This document shows positions 39,701 through 49,009 of a stretch of DNA of 64,000 bases, in pieces (positions within the stretch are counted from its first letter, which is position 1; the number at the start of each line of letters is the position of its first letter). The stretch is from Oegoconia quadripuncta (taxonomy: Eukaryota > Arthropoda > Insecta > Lepidoptera > Autostichidae): contig OX438749.1 of the NCBI GenBank assembly GCA_949316235.1, forward strand, positions 8,512,914-8,576,913, read 5' to 3'. The position numbers were made by a program, and so were the translations under genes. The notes beneath the pieces were generated by a model that did no database searches, was not told where the DNA came from, and worked only from the letters and a program-made list of their open reading frames with translations.

Positions 39701-42700
39701 ACTTCCTGATACGACACGGCATTTACCTTTTCCTCTGCTTGTACCATGTATGTTCTTCTATGCCTTCCTCTCTTCCATTAACTTTTCATTAATGGCAGTA
39801 ATTTTAAGTTAACTATCCTGGACAAATAAAAACAATATCTATTGTTTATTTATGTTCGGAAATAATTAGACATCAAGCTAGTATTCTATGTTTATGAGAA
39901 AAACCTGAGGTCTGATTTATTAATTTATTTAATAAGTATACATATATCCATGGGTTAATATGACTTATTTCAACTACCTTAGTAAGAGTAGGTAATAATA
40001 AAAATTGTAAAATGAAATATTAATGACCTCTTCGTTTGCCAATCAAATAGATTACCTATTCGATCTGCTTCATCAACAAATGCACGAAGCTATTTAGTTT
40101 AGGGACAGTCGTATATGCCCGTAACGTTCTTCAAGATGCTGTTGGTACTACCACATACCCTTTCTAGTAGTGACGTCGTTTTCGTGCATGATTGCATGGA
40201 AACCGTCATGAGTCGTTCTTTTGCTTTGGAATACGCTTCCGAAAATTACAGATTATCGTTCGCCTTTTCATTAAAAAGTCATACCATTCCAGACGATGAT
40301 TGTGGCATCCCATTCGTTTTCCAAACCGAATTATCGTAGATTAACCACAGATTACTTAATAGAATAATAGTTGAGTTTTTTTTGTTGAATTGATAAGGGC
40401 AAACGGAGCTACGCCCGTACAGCCATGTATTATTTCTCTTATTTTTTCAGTTTAGTCAAGTCATTCTCAGTTATAGTAAGTCATTTAGTCTAGTCATGGC
40501 AAGTCATCCTTCAGTAAATTGAGAATGCTTTAGAGAACATTTTGGCGGATTCTTGTGGGAACCCGAAAGTTTCGTTACGCACTTTAATTTAAATTGCCCT
40601 TCACTTTTACACCATACTTTTGCCGTACAATATTCTGCTGCTATAAACTTTGAGCTTCAAAGCTTATAGCAGCGGAATATTGTACATTGTAAGTTTCAAA
40701 ACTCGAAATACACAAATTTCAAGAAATAAAAAGAAAAATGCAACATTACTCGCAGTTTCCGCCAAAAAAAACCGAAACCGAATAATCGTAGTTTGGCCAC
40801 AGATTACTTAACAGTTACAATTTGACACGTTTCGTTTTACGTATGAAAATTAGCGCTTTTTAAGGCTTAGTCATTTGATTTATTGATGAAATTGGCAACA
40901 CAACTTTCGAAATCGTTTAATAATGCGGAAAATCGGAACACTGGTGGTTGTTTGTCCACTGCTCTGAGTACAGAAACCGACCACTGGGACAAACAAATCC
41001 GCACATGGAATTCTTTGTAAATAAAAATAATTGTTATGCTAGCCGTACAGACATACATAACGTCAACCAAAGTGTCTAGACAAAATTTCGGAATGTCCCT
41101 GAAGAAATAAATATTTTCTTAACAATGCATTAGGAGGAAAGCTTATAATATACTTGTGTAGGCATTGACTTTCTACCTGTATGGGCAAGCCACTGACTAG
41201 GGGGTTTTCTACATTTTCACTTTATTTTGTTATTTTTCTCTTGTCCACCCAGGTCCTCTTCTAAGCTCCAGTTACGTGTGCGGATGGCGCGGCACTGCTC
41301 TCCATTTCGCCCGACCGGCGGACGTGCGCCGTCGCGAGCCGCGGTCACGTGACATCCTCGCCATCGCCAGCCAGCGGCACGTGCTCACCAGCGCCGAGGG
41401 CTGGAAGGTGCACCACCTCACCGCGCAGATGGATGACCTGGTCAGTGATACGGGGATGCCGATGACAATATCAGTTTTATTCACCTTACCTCAGTCACAT
41501 GCGTATCGTCACGACCTTTACCCGAAATGTGATCCTCAGATATATCCCAAACGTTGGTGTTTGGGTGTTCCAAACATTAAGAGTTTATTGCTTGAAACAT
41601 CATTCATGCATGGTTCACCTTACGAAATATACAGAAATATTGCCCATATAATTTTTTGGTGGAAAGTCCCTTAGTCGCCTTTTACGACACGCACGGGAAG
41701 AGACGGGTTGGTTATATTCTTTTTACGTGCCAAATCTCCTAAACTGGATCGTGCTCACCTTGAACCCCCACCTTGGGGGTTACCTTAATTGGATATAATT
41801 ATTTACAAATTATATACTTACCTACAATATTGGAAATGAAGCCATATTGTTGTGGACCCTCAATAATATCAAGTCACATACCAAATAAACTAAGAAAGCA
41901 TTTTGTCACACCGAGCTTCAATCGACCTCCTTCCCCATAGGGTTAGCTTTACCACAGTATCACTAATTTTAGGCTTTACGGCTGTTTTGCATTTCGTTAA
42001 CCAAGGTAGTCTTATTTTCCTACTTACATTTTTTTGAGATAGATTTCATTTGGTAATGTCACAAGTTGAGCAATCTTCTAATTTTACTGAAACCAACCCG
42101 AAAACGCAAAATAAACGTTTAGTCTATAACAAACTGGATCGACTCTTCTGCATTAACAGACCAATTTCTTCGTCATCTATCTTTATAGATAGATAACACG
42201 TTTTATTCACTGCACAGTACATACAACCAAATTAGAAGAACACAAACAATAAACACTACATAATTAACACATTAAATAAAAACATACAGTACAAACATAG
42301 AGGCTCAGTACAACCACAGCACTGATTATTCTGCCAGTACCGCTTACGAAAAAACGAACGCAACATTTCTGTAGCAACACCAATACAATTATTATGGGAA
42401 ATATCTAAGTAAAAGCATAAACGTTTTTGTGGAGTGATCCTTGTACTTTGTGTACGTGTGTATTATAAATTTAAAAGTATATTTTACTTACAATTGCATA
42501 TCTATTTAAAACATACGACTTCATAAAATACTCAGTGAGCGATATAGTGTGTCTTATCAATCGGCTCTAATAATTATCAGCTCTACCGTTTTTTTTTTCC
42601 ACAGATGGCGTTAGAAGCGGACGTGGGTGCGAAACTAGGGGGCGTATTACGAACAGTAGAAGGCGCCGGCGGTCGGGCGCTCACCGTGTTACAACCACAC

Positions 42701-43308
42701 TCGCATTCTCTACTGGAATTAATCAAAGTAAACTAACGAAATAAACTCATCATCTCAGCCTGTCATCTCACTGCAGGGATATAGACCTTCCCTTGTATAA
42801 TGAGGGAGTATGGGCCCAATGCGGGTTTGGCGACTTCACATGCCCTTGAATTTTTATTTCTTAGACATGCCGTTTTCCTCACGATGTTTTCCTTCACCGT
42901 TTAAAAGCAATTGGATAAATGCACATAAATAATTAAATAAAATTTAAAAACTCATTGGTACCTGACCTGACTGGGAATCGCACCCGGACTTCCTAAATTG
43001 GGAGACCGCGTCTCAACCACTGAGCCACCAACGCTACCGAACAACAGGCATACATTCTGTCAAAATTGAAAAATTAAAGTCTCTTCTTCAGTAGCTATAA
43101 CAAGATTGTGAATACTTCTGGAATAGAAGTAATAAAACAATTTATTTATTTGCAGGGCAATATACAAAGAAGCAAGATAGTGTGCGAAGGTATACAAGAG
43201 GCCCGCGAAGACATTCTACGTGTATTCACACACAGAAAATTCGTATCCGACATCCTGACCCGACAAGCCGACAAAAGGTGTTTTAGGAAACATCGATCGC
43301 AGTCATAG
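21709..43308 (+). CDS. Sap130: Sap130, Sin3A-associated protein 130 (714 aa, 12 coding exons)
   Basis: Exons: 21709-21945, 22990-23386, 31316-31465, 33375-33596, 35009-35127, 35946-36117, 36854-36956, 37611-37802, 39511-39599, 41253-41440, 42605-42727, 43156-43308. All junctions are GT/AG and the phases agree throughout. The N-terminal two-thirds is low-complexity: Gln/Ser-rich repeats (QIISQ, QGTQL) at ~80-210, a Pro/His-rich part at ~262-335 and QPLQPLQPLQ near 400. A basic PRKKPRKQ lies near 523-530, as in vertebrate SAP130. The C-terminal domain (~560-714) carries the family blocks around GWKVHHLTAQ and GNIQRSKIVCEGIQEARE. In the family this region contacts the Sin3/HDAC co-repressor in the nucleus. 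It is shorter than the ~1050-aa human protein, mainly in the disordered part. Introns carry many transposons, especially intron 2 (7.9 kb). Poly(A) signal is at 43626-43631. Confidence 0.92.
23461..23612 (+). repeat. Possible left half of a split MITE
   Basis: GGTGTCGATTCTGG at 23463-23476 is matched in inverted orientation by CAGAATCGACACC at 29958-29970, and both flanks have related AT-rich, CTAAATTTAGAG-like interiors. The two halves may be one MITE split by the Jockey nest between them. The terminal motif TGTCGATTC also starts the element at 62821. This is an inference from short matches. Confidence 0.3.
24363..25240 (+). mobile_element. RNase H-bearing LINE 3' fragment inserted in the Jockey endonuclease
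   Basis: From about 24369 an open frame to 25137 encodes the end of a LINE polyprotein of a different type: an RNase H domain (EALAVLEAILYAESHS, FSDSLSCLQSI, VVAWVPSHSGILGNETVDQ) followed by a Cys/His C-terminal motif (CECGLDEGTLDHIFFTCP). Jockey elements lack RNase H, so this is a fragment of an I/R1-group-like LINE. It sits between the Jockey endonuclease start (24289-24360) and its continuation near 25290. The frame is open with no stops over ~770 bases, suggesting a fairly recent insertion. The right boundary is approximate. Confidence 0.7.
26248..27516 (+). mobile_element. Mariner element, near intact, inserted in the centre of the foldback
   Basis: The 1269-base element is flanked by TA on both sides (26246-26247 and 27517-27518). 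The terminal inverted repeats are ~26 bases, beginning GGTCTTTACCTATGAAAT, with one or two mismatches between ends. It contains one open transposase frame (26435-27442). Size, TA duplication and repeat length all fit Tc1/mariner. Confidence 0.93.
26435..27442 (+). CDS. Mariner transposase, DD34D, cecropia/Hsmar1-like (335 aa)
   Basis: The frame has no internal stop from MDTLKIRVI to the natural end MGDYFV. The catalytic triad is visible as Asp147 (VTCDEKW), Asp239 (LLHDNARPH) and Asp274 (YSPDLAPTD), with 34 residues between the last two. The WVPHEL-like linker motif reads WVLHEL. Similarity to the transposase part of human SETMAR (IGKVKKLDKW, NRIVTCDEKWIL, KVMVTVWWS) places it in the cecropia/Hsmar1 subfamily. 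Against the family, NTTNQRTTFARFRSG appears to lack about three residues of the second helix-turn-helix, where relatives have ERTVQRWFKRFRSG. All three catalytic Asp residues are present, but DNA binding may be impaired. The start at 26435 is chosen over an upstream in-frame codon because family members begin here. Confidence 0.9.
   Translation: MDTLKIRVIMEYGYSRDSKAARAARNINDVYGANTTNQRTTFARFRSGNFDLKNEPRGRPKSLVDNDELKAIVEADDTQSTAELAPAFDSVQTILVHLRHIGKVKKLDKWVLHELNHHQSEVRIETCLALFNRHTNEGILNRIVTCDEKWILFDNRKRSASWLDPGSAPKQWPKRKLTPRKVMVTVWWSSAGVIHHSFLPNGMSITADVYCEELNTLMEKLTRLQPALVNRSSPLLLHDNARPHTAQQTVSKLQELGLETLRHPPYSPDLAPTDYYFFQNLDNFLAGKKFNTREAVQNAFEEFVASRPADFFKKGINKLPLRWQRCIDCMGDYFV
29776..29972 (+). 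repeat. Possible right half of a split MITE
   Basis: It ends in CAGAATCGACACC, the reverse complement of the motif at 23463. The interior has internal inverted repeats built on CTAAATTTAAATTTTAGAG-type sequence. Paired with 23461-23612 as a hypothesis only. Confidence 0.3.
30989..31221 (+). repeat. SINE family 1, 5'-truncated, just upstream of Sap130 exon 3
   Basis: It matches the body and tail of the copy at 24-365 in the opposite orientation, starting at GGTTGGTGGTAGGGCATTTT and ending in an A-run at 31220-31228. The tRNA-like head is missing. It ends less than 100 bases before the exon 3 acceptor at 31315. Confidence 0.75.
31613..31690 (+). repeat. Short dispersed repeat shared with 34848-34935
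   Basis: TATATTTACAGGTGTCACAA and the flanking AAAATGTTAC segment occur in both places in the same orientation, followed by CCGAACACCGTAC. It is probably the 3' end of an unidentified element. Confidence 0.4.
34640..34860 (+). repeat. Dispersed repeat family 4 (degenerate copy)
   Basis: It contains TAGAAAACCCCAATGATG, ATATCATCCAAATAAACC and CTAAATATCTTCGAAAC, which recur at 39110-39475, 44170-44690 and 49010-49600. Typical members read GAAACGGCTTAACCGATTT and ATCAAACATGGCTAAGAACC. The family is non-coding and its class is unknown to me. Confidence 0.45.
35531..35660. repeat. Hairpin MITE in Sap130 intron 5
   Basis: The arms are ~45-base near-perfect reverse complements starting AGTATGAAAATATACTTTGA. 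A second small palindrome, CCTAAGAGTAACGCTTAGG, sits in the centre. TTTT flanks both sides and may be the target duplication. The element is non-coding. Confidence 0.75.
36118..36228 (+). promoter_or_regulatory. Alternative donor region after Sap130 exon 6
   Basis: Three approximate 33-base repeats (CAGCCTGCTCAAGGTACCTT, CAGCCCGCTCAAGGTACACT, CATCCCGTCCAAGGTAACTT) each contain an AAG|GTA donor, giving exon ends at 36117, 36149 and 36182. A fourth donor, TCCG|GTGAGG, gives an end at 36228. Only 36117 and 36228 are in phase with exon 7; using the last would add 37 codons. The first is used in the model above, as the shortest in-phase choice. Confidence 0.4.
38003..38208 (+). repeat. SINE family 1, truncated copy
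   Basis: It starts within CCCAGCGGGGCACATGTTTA, just after the B box, and matches the body (GCCGCCAAGCAGCAATGTTG) but is diverged and lacks the tail. It directly abuts the MITE at 38218. Confidence 0.65.
38218..38390. repeat. MITE with ~50-bp terminal inverted repeats
   Basis: The left end GTGTGAGTTTTGTTTCGACT continues to CGTTTACG; the right end is its imperfect reverse complement (CGTAAACGCGAACG through ACTCACAC). Length is ~173 bases and it is non-coding. Confidence 0.7.
38725..38955 (-). repeat. tRNA-derived SINE, family 2, near full length
   Basis: On the minus strand it begins GACGACCGATTGGTGTAGTG (A box TGTAGTGGATAG) and has a consensus B box GGTTCGAATCC. A ~150-base body follows (GTTTATCCGTTATCTAGTAT). 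Copies are at 48123-48320 (+), 50440-50605 (-) and 15474-15658 (+). The tRNA-like part lacks a complete cloverleaf, so it is a SINE head, not a tRNA gene. Confidence 0.8.
39110..39475 (+). repeat. Dispersed repeat family 4
   Basis: TAGAAAACCCCGAGAAAACA, ATATCATCCAGATAAATC, GAAACGGCTTAACCGATTT and TTTTCGTCGGGGGTT are shared with 44170-44690 and 49010-49600. The GAAACGGC...AACCAATTTTCATTAAA block occurs twice inside this copy. Non-coding. Confidence 0.55.
40378..40772 (+). repeat. Copy of the ~400-bp repeat in Sap130 intron 9
   Basis: It matches 13101-13477 in order: GATAAGGGCAAACGGAGCTA, TTTTGGCGGATTCTTGTGGG, CGTTACGCACTTTAATTTAA and the end CGCCAAAAAA. It carries an extra internal palindrome around CTTTGAGCTTCAAAG at 40649-40663. 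Confidence 0.65.
41530..41790 (+). repeat. Dispersed repeat shared with 38460-38580 and 54840-55025
   Basis: CCCAAACGTTGGTGTTTGGG, TTGCTTGAAACATCATTC and GAAATATACAGAAATATTG match the reverse complement of 38460-38580. The CCTTAGTCGCCTTTTACGAC block is echoed in decayed form at 54940-54965. It is non-coding, and the element class is not determined. Confidence 0.45.
42758..43036 (-). repeat. tRNA-derived SINE, family 3
   Basis: On the minus strand the head is AGCGTTGGTGGCTCAGTGGT (A box), followed by the B-box-like GGTGCGATTCC. The body contains the reverse complement of TCCTCACGATGTTTTCCTTC, a sequence widespread in lepidopteran genomes. It lies in Sap130 intron 11. Confidence 0.75.
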
Positions 43309-45012
43309 CTAAAGCTAAAAGCCTCCATAAAGGTTCCACGGCAGTAAAATGCATTTTATGGAGGCTAATACAAACAGATTTATGATTTCTCCAATCAGTC
43401 TCGAGTGAATGAGACATATTATGCTAAAATATTAATTTATGGATGAGGTAATGAAGTCCATAAGAGGAACGCTGGTAGTCACTGGAAATTGCATAATTTT
43501 TGGAGTAAAAATAAATATGTAAATATTGTACATTTACACGTTAAGAATACATATTGTAAGGAGAAGAATCCCATGAATGAGTTGTGTTTAATTCGTGATT
43601 TATTTTTATAAAATATTAATAATTGAATAAAATATTTTTAGAAATAGCTTTCGCGTCTTTATTTTAAAAAGAACTGAGACAAGCCTCACTCTCTTTTCCC
43701 TACTTTTCGCTGGGAACTATTCTAAATTCTATTTTTTCCTTATCTCAAACTAGAATAAATGTTTATGAGATAGGGTTAACTAGGTAATTTTAACTTTGTG
43801 TAGAATACCCTATTACCTCCTATACTTGTCATATCCGACTTAGAAATAAGTCCCCACTATTATATACATATTTAGCTGTAGTATTTATCCAAAAACAACT
43901 ATGTATTAAATAATAGCAAAACTAGTGTACGAGGTGATTATATTGCAATTATATCAATGATAAACAATCTCTTTTATTTTGAAATGCATAAATCTTACTA
44001 TAATGTATAGATATAATAATATATGATACGACATTATAAAAGTGAGATAAAATAAACCTACATCTAATTAATTCTTTCCTTTTCGTCTAAAATAATCGTA
44101 AAAGCACAATTTTTACGATTATTTTTTGTATTACGAATTTGCTGTAACTATGAATTTGTTTGAAACTATGATTATAGTTGCTTTATAGTCTTCGAAACGG
44201 CTGAACCGATTTTCATCAAACGTAGTGAAGAACCTTACCTAGTTTAAAATATACCGGATGAGTTTTTGACCGTAAGGAAAAAACTAAGTAAGTGAAATAG
44301 AAGGTATTTTTATTTTTTTTTTCAAAATCATAAACGAATAAAACGTTATTTAATTTGACGGTCGCATTTGTAGTATACTCCACATAATTACATCATTAAA
44401 TTAAATAAATAAAAAAAACTTAAATTGGGGAGTTCCAAATAAACGCATGATAGGAACCCCGCCGGTTGCATATCAATCTCCGGCCGGCGCGTGTGTTGAT
44501 GATGGGTTTGAAAAGAAAAATTAACTACCTGTAGCACTAACTTCTCTTTCACTTACCTAATATGCCCTATTTTTTTCCTTACGGTAAAAAAACTTATCAT
44601 TATAAAAAAAACTGCACTTAAATCTGATCACGCTTTATTGAGATACATTCAGAGGAAGACTGGACACAGTTCGTCGGTGGGTTAAAAATGGGCTAGACCA
44701 AGACTGGCCAAAACATTTTCCAGGTGGCTGGTGGCGATATGTACCTTAAATATATATAAATAGTTAAAGCCATAAAATTAAAGCTAAAATCCGTGTTTCA
44801 ATTCGCACTTGGCCCTTTTTTTATAAAAGTGGATACAGACACGCAAGGGTATTTCATTTTGCTAAGTGGAAACACTGGTCAGTAACTGTCAGTGTCAGAC
44901 GTCAGTGTAAAGACCTGAAAAAAAAGAAACAACCTAAAAGGTACATAACTTTTGCAATATTTAATTTGTTTCTTATAGTTTTCCAATACATATACCACAT
45001 TGTTGAATAATT
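43309..45012. other. Intergenic region between Sap130 and mRpS23
   Basis: This holds the Sap130 3' UTR (AATAAA 43626-43631), AT-rich sequence, and a family 4 dispersed repeat at about 44170-44690. The presumed mRpS23 promoter lies in the last ~200 bases. No gene is seen. Confidence 0.5.
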
Positions 45013-48000
45013 ATGGCGAGTAGCAGATTGGAAAGAATTGGTACTATTTTTACACGGTAAGTAATTTTTATGCAAGCGCACTGCGTGAGAGAGGTGTTTT
45101 CTCTTTCAATCTAAGTACCTATTTTTTTTGAATTTCGAATTCACAGATATTAGTTTTTCTTATTACAAAAAACCGCGGTAAATTTTAGCGGGAAAGATAA
45201 TTTACTTTTTGGCCTTTCGCGCCCATTCACTAGTAAGTTACAATAACCCAAAGGAAAAGTTTCTTCCAAATGTCCACAATAAAAAAGACTGGCAAGTCTA
45301 AAATGGTATCCGAGGATTTAAATGATCTATTTAAAGATTCTCAATTCCTTAAAAATCCTCCAAAAGCTAAGAAAACACAAAGACGGCAAAATGTTGGTGA
45401 GACTGAGGATGAAGACATGTCTAAGTTATTGGGACTATATCAAGCAAATCCTAAAAAGAAAAGGCCTGATCTAAATGTAGAAGAACACGGACTTTACCAA
45501 GAAACGAGGCAGAAATTGTTGCATGTTATGGAAGACCAACTAAATTCAAGGTTTGTTACTTTTCTATAGTTACAACGGCAATCCTTTCCAAAACTTAATA
45601 TCTCATACTGGATCTGTGTTCTGTCTCAGGAAAGAAGGATACGGCAATTTCCTTCGACATCTTTCTGAAGTAGTAGCTCAATTGGAGGCTGACCATGATG
45701 CTTTGAAAGATAATGAAAAGAAATTGGAACACTTTGCTAGCATTGTTGTAAAGTGTATGCAACAAGCTACAGCTTCTCAAAAGAAAAGCCTAAAGACTTT
45801 AAAAGAAATCCATATTTCATATAAACAAAGGTAAGCACATTTTTTTAATTTATAGAGTTAAGATTTAAGAGTTTTTTTTATTTTATATATATATAAAATA
45901 TATATATTATTTTGACAGTACTTATAATATAATAAAATAAAATAAATAAAAAGATATATATTGCTCTTTGCGTACCTTTACCTTTACACTTGAACTATTG
46001 ATAGCATTGTTGTGTTCTGGCTGTTTGTGATAAGATAGCCAGTCCCTCAAATAAATGGGGGGGAGGGAGTGGGGGGGGAGGGACACTTCGGTTTCATCTT
46101 CAACTGTGACTGAGGTCAAGTATGAACCGGTTGTGCAAAAAAGAATTTACCTATGTATACAAATGTATAATGAATAATATTATCTGAATATACTTATACT
46201 ATTGTTTTCTCATTTTTTCTTATAGATTTGAAGAATTGGATAAAATTCAAAAGCTTGAAACCGTAAAATTAGCTGATGATTTAGAGGAGAACATGAATCA
46301 ACTGCAACAAAAATTGGTTTCCGACACGAAGAGGAAACAATTTGAGAACTTGCGCAGAACAATCTTTCAATTTCAGAATGACTTTTAAATTATTATTTTT
46401 TATTTTCGTTTATTGTACTTTATGAAATTTAGTAATAAAGTAATAATTTGTAGAAAAAAATAAAACATTAATACCTACTTATTTGACCTTGATTTTCTAA
46501 CGGAAAATGTAAGGTGGCAGGGTACAGTCAGAAACAGATAAACCTTTACAGGCCTGCCTAGAATTTTTCTGGAAATTATGAATATTTTTCAATAATTTTT
46601 TTATTTAGTTCAGCAAATAATATACTAAGTTTAACAATAGGCAAAAAATAACATCTAAAAATATTCATGACTTGCTGAGAAAACTTAATTTGTACTTTAT
46701 CTGTTTGTGAAGGGAGAAAAAGTAGCTTTTGAACTTGTTTAAAATTGATTGACTAACTGATAGAGATCTTAGGAAAATAACAATAGCACAAATCCAGAAT
46801 CTCAATATATTGAGCAAATTAACGACTGGCATGGAGTGTAATAGAGTTAGTTCAAATAAACTTGGACCCTTAACATTATGGCATTAATTTAGCTAAATTA
46901 AACTTGGACCCTTAATATTGTGGCATTGTTTTGGCTAAAAATTTATATTTTGTGTCACCCTCATGACCCACTTGATTCTGACAAAATTCGAAAAGTTCCA
47001 GAAACCCAAGCAATTTAATTAAACTTCACTTTTACTTTAAATATCGTCACCATAATGTAGATTTGTGCTAAGGAGTCTTGGACCCAATTTTACTATGATT
47101 TGGGAAAGAGATGCAAAGTATTACTTATTATAAATATTACGTACAGACCACAGAGCTCTATCACTTTTGTCTGTAACATCACTTCATTAAATTGATTGCT
47201 CCATGATCTATGTTTGTTTGGGTTTAAGTAATAAAATATGGTGCAAATTCTTTTCTGGCTCCAACAAAATACAATATTCCTCTTTTTAGCCCTTTCTTAC
47301 TCAGCCTGTCTATAAATGTGAACCCTTTCTCAGATACTGATTCACAAATATTAAAGACACAATACATGTTGAGCACAAATCTGCGATGATTCAAATGGGA
47401 CACGAATAAACCACTTACATCTAACAATGAAGAATAAATTCCTCATATTCTTAAACTGTTAGCAGGTAGTAAATTTCTCGGGTCATAGAAAAGTCTTGCT
47501 TTTCCCCTATTACAACCTTAACACACATCAATCGCAATGTTTCACTCGCATCAGTGCGTCAATAAGAAACCAACTTTTTATTGTGCTAATCAGTGAAGTT
47601 TTCAACTGATTGCTTATAAAGGATGACGGTGGAATAAGATTATGTAACTCCAACGCGCACTCCCCGAAATGCATCCTGTAAAAAGCTGAGAGACAGGCGA
47701 CTTTGCGACGGTGTTCAAGGCTCTGCAATTTAGCAGTCATCGAACGGAACCCTCGGCACGCTATATATGGCCTCACACTTTCCGGCTTTTTATCGTTTAT
47801 TCTATCAAGGACATATTTTATCTGAACCTTATATGTTGCAACTTCTCTTTGTTTCCAGTGTGGAAGGGTTGCTCACCCGTGGAGCAATGAAGCCTGATGA
47901 TAGGCCGCTGTGGTTTGATGTCTACAAAGCGTTTCCACCTATAGTAGAGCCTAAGTTTGCCAAATCAAAACCAGAAATTAGCCCAATAAGACCCATCCTC

Positions 48001-48719
48001 TACGCCGAAGATATTGTTAGAGCGTGTGTATTTAAAATTTGAATCTCTTTTCTTTCGCTTTGCCAGTAACCAGTTGAATATGTACCCTATTTTTCTGTTC
48101 ATGAAAGATAAAAGAGCTACCTGACGACCGATTGGTCTAGTGGATAGTGACCCTTCAGCGAAACCAACGATTGCGGGTTCGAATCCCGCGAGGGATAAAT
48201 GTTTGTGTGATGAGTACGAACCGAAAATTCCCGAGTCATGGATGTTTATATAAATATTTATGATGTTTATCCGTTATCTAGTGTCCATAGTACAAGCTTT
48301 GCTTAGTTTGAAGTGTCAGGTCAAGCTTTTAATTATGGTGCAATCACTTTTTGTAGATGAGCTACTCACTCACTTGTCACTTTTAATAAAAGAATATTTA
48401 AAAAACCTAATCATCTACATACTAATTAATCTTTTCTAATTGTAGGAAATTTCATTCTCAAGGCCACGGTTTGGGTGCAGTAAATATGTTAAATGTAGTT
48501 GGAGAAACTCATACGAAGAAATTGGTGCAGCAATACGAAAAGTTAAAATCTGAAGGCGTTCCAGATGACGAGCTAGTTAAGCAGTCTGTTGAATTAGTCG
48601 ACAGCAACCGACAACAGCACGAGGCACAGCCATCTAAAATTACTCCCAACATCCCGGAATCCGTTACAGCGCAAGTACTAGTGGAAGCAGATTTGAAGAA
48701 TATTTTTAATGAGAAGTAG
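45013..48719 (+). CDS. mRpS23: Mitochondrial small ribosomal subunit protein mS23 (160 aa)
   Basis: Exons are 45013-45056, 47859-48023 and 48446-48719; phases agree (2, 2) and junctions are GT/AG. The N-terminus MASSRLERIGTIFTRV matches vertebrate MRPS23 (MAGSRLE..GSIFSR). The block RPLWFDVYKAFPP is the family signature. The YAEDIVRAKFHSQ junction across exons 2 and 3 also fits. The C-terminal third is polar and variable, as in the family. It is a nuclear-encoded subunit of the mitochondrial 28S ribosomal particle. Its first intron, 2.8 kb, contains the complete SYCP3-like gene (45270-46388) on the same strand. Poly(A) signal AATAAA is at 48755-48760. The tiny first exon was placed by its protein match and donor phase. 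Confidence 0.93.
45270..46388 (+). CDS. SYCP3-like (Cor1/Xlr) meiotic chromosome axis protein (214 aa), nested in mRpS23 intron 1
   Basis: Exons are 45270-45550, 45630-45830 and 46226-46388, in agreeing phases (2, 2). Residues ~1-75 are polar and basic; from ~80 to the end the protein is almost continuous coiled coil. The C-terminal half aligns with the vertebrate SYCP3 Cor1 domain: SQKKSLKTLKEI, FEELDK, NMNQLQQKLVSDTKRKQFEN, and a hydrophobic end (TIFQFQNDF). SYCP3 forms the lateral element of the synaptonemal complex along meiotic chromosome axes. Length fits (vertebrate SYCP3 is ~236 aa). Its ATG lies 213 bases after the mRpS23 exon 1 donor and it has its own AATAAA at 46434-46439, so it can be a self-contained unit. 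A less specific coiled-coil protein is the alternative. Intron 2 holds a SINE remnant and a G-rich run. Confidence 0.75.
45995..46140 (+). repeat. SINE family 1 remnant with G-rich expansion, in SYCP3-like intron 2
   Basis: TTGATAGCATTGTTGTGTTC, GATAAGATAGCCAGTCCC and CTGAGGTCAAGTATGAACCG match the 3' part of family 1. Where other copies have CCCCAAATGTGTTGGGG-type sequence, this one has several G-runs (46054-46082). Confidence 0.6.
46389..47858 (+). other. Remainder of mRpS23 intron 1
   Basis: Downstream of the nested gene the intron has AT-rich sequence. It includes a ~55-base tandem duplication (AAACTTGGACCCTTAA...TGGCATT, 46858-46940) and a minus-strand LINE remnant at 47528-47770. No other coding exon was found. 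Confidence 0.5.
47528..47770 (-). mobile_element. LINE ORF2 C-terminal remnant
   Basis: The minus-strand frame encodes AKLQSLEHRRKVACLSAFYR, then MHFGECALELHNLIPP. This is the 'LEHRR...FYR..HGEC..EL..L.P' block common near the ORF2 C-terminus of Jockey/CR1-type LINEs. The remnant is short and has no reverse transcriptase motifs. Confidence 0.65.
48123..48320 (+). repeat. tRNA-derived SINE, family 2, in mRpS23 intron 2
   Basis: Head GACGACCGATTGGTCTAGTG, B box GGTTCGAATCC, then the body ending GTACAAGCTTTGCTTAGTTT. It is a close match to the minus-strand copy at 38725-38955. Confidence 0.8.
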
Positions 48720-49009
48720 TATATTATTAGATTTGTAGTTTTATTTACCAACAGAATAAAGTCGTTAACTCGTTACAATTATTTATTGCATTATTTTGAC
48801 TTCAAGACTTATGACGAAATTAACTACTGGCAAATGAGTCATCATCATCGTCATATCAGCTACAGCCTCCCCAATATATTACCAGAGCGACCGGTAGGAA
48901 GTGCGTAATTATTAATTATTACTAATTGCAAACTTAACTAAATTAATCACTACTAAAACAAACACATTCAATTTATTAAAATTTATTAGATATCTTTGTA
49001 CTATTAATT

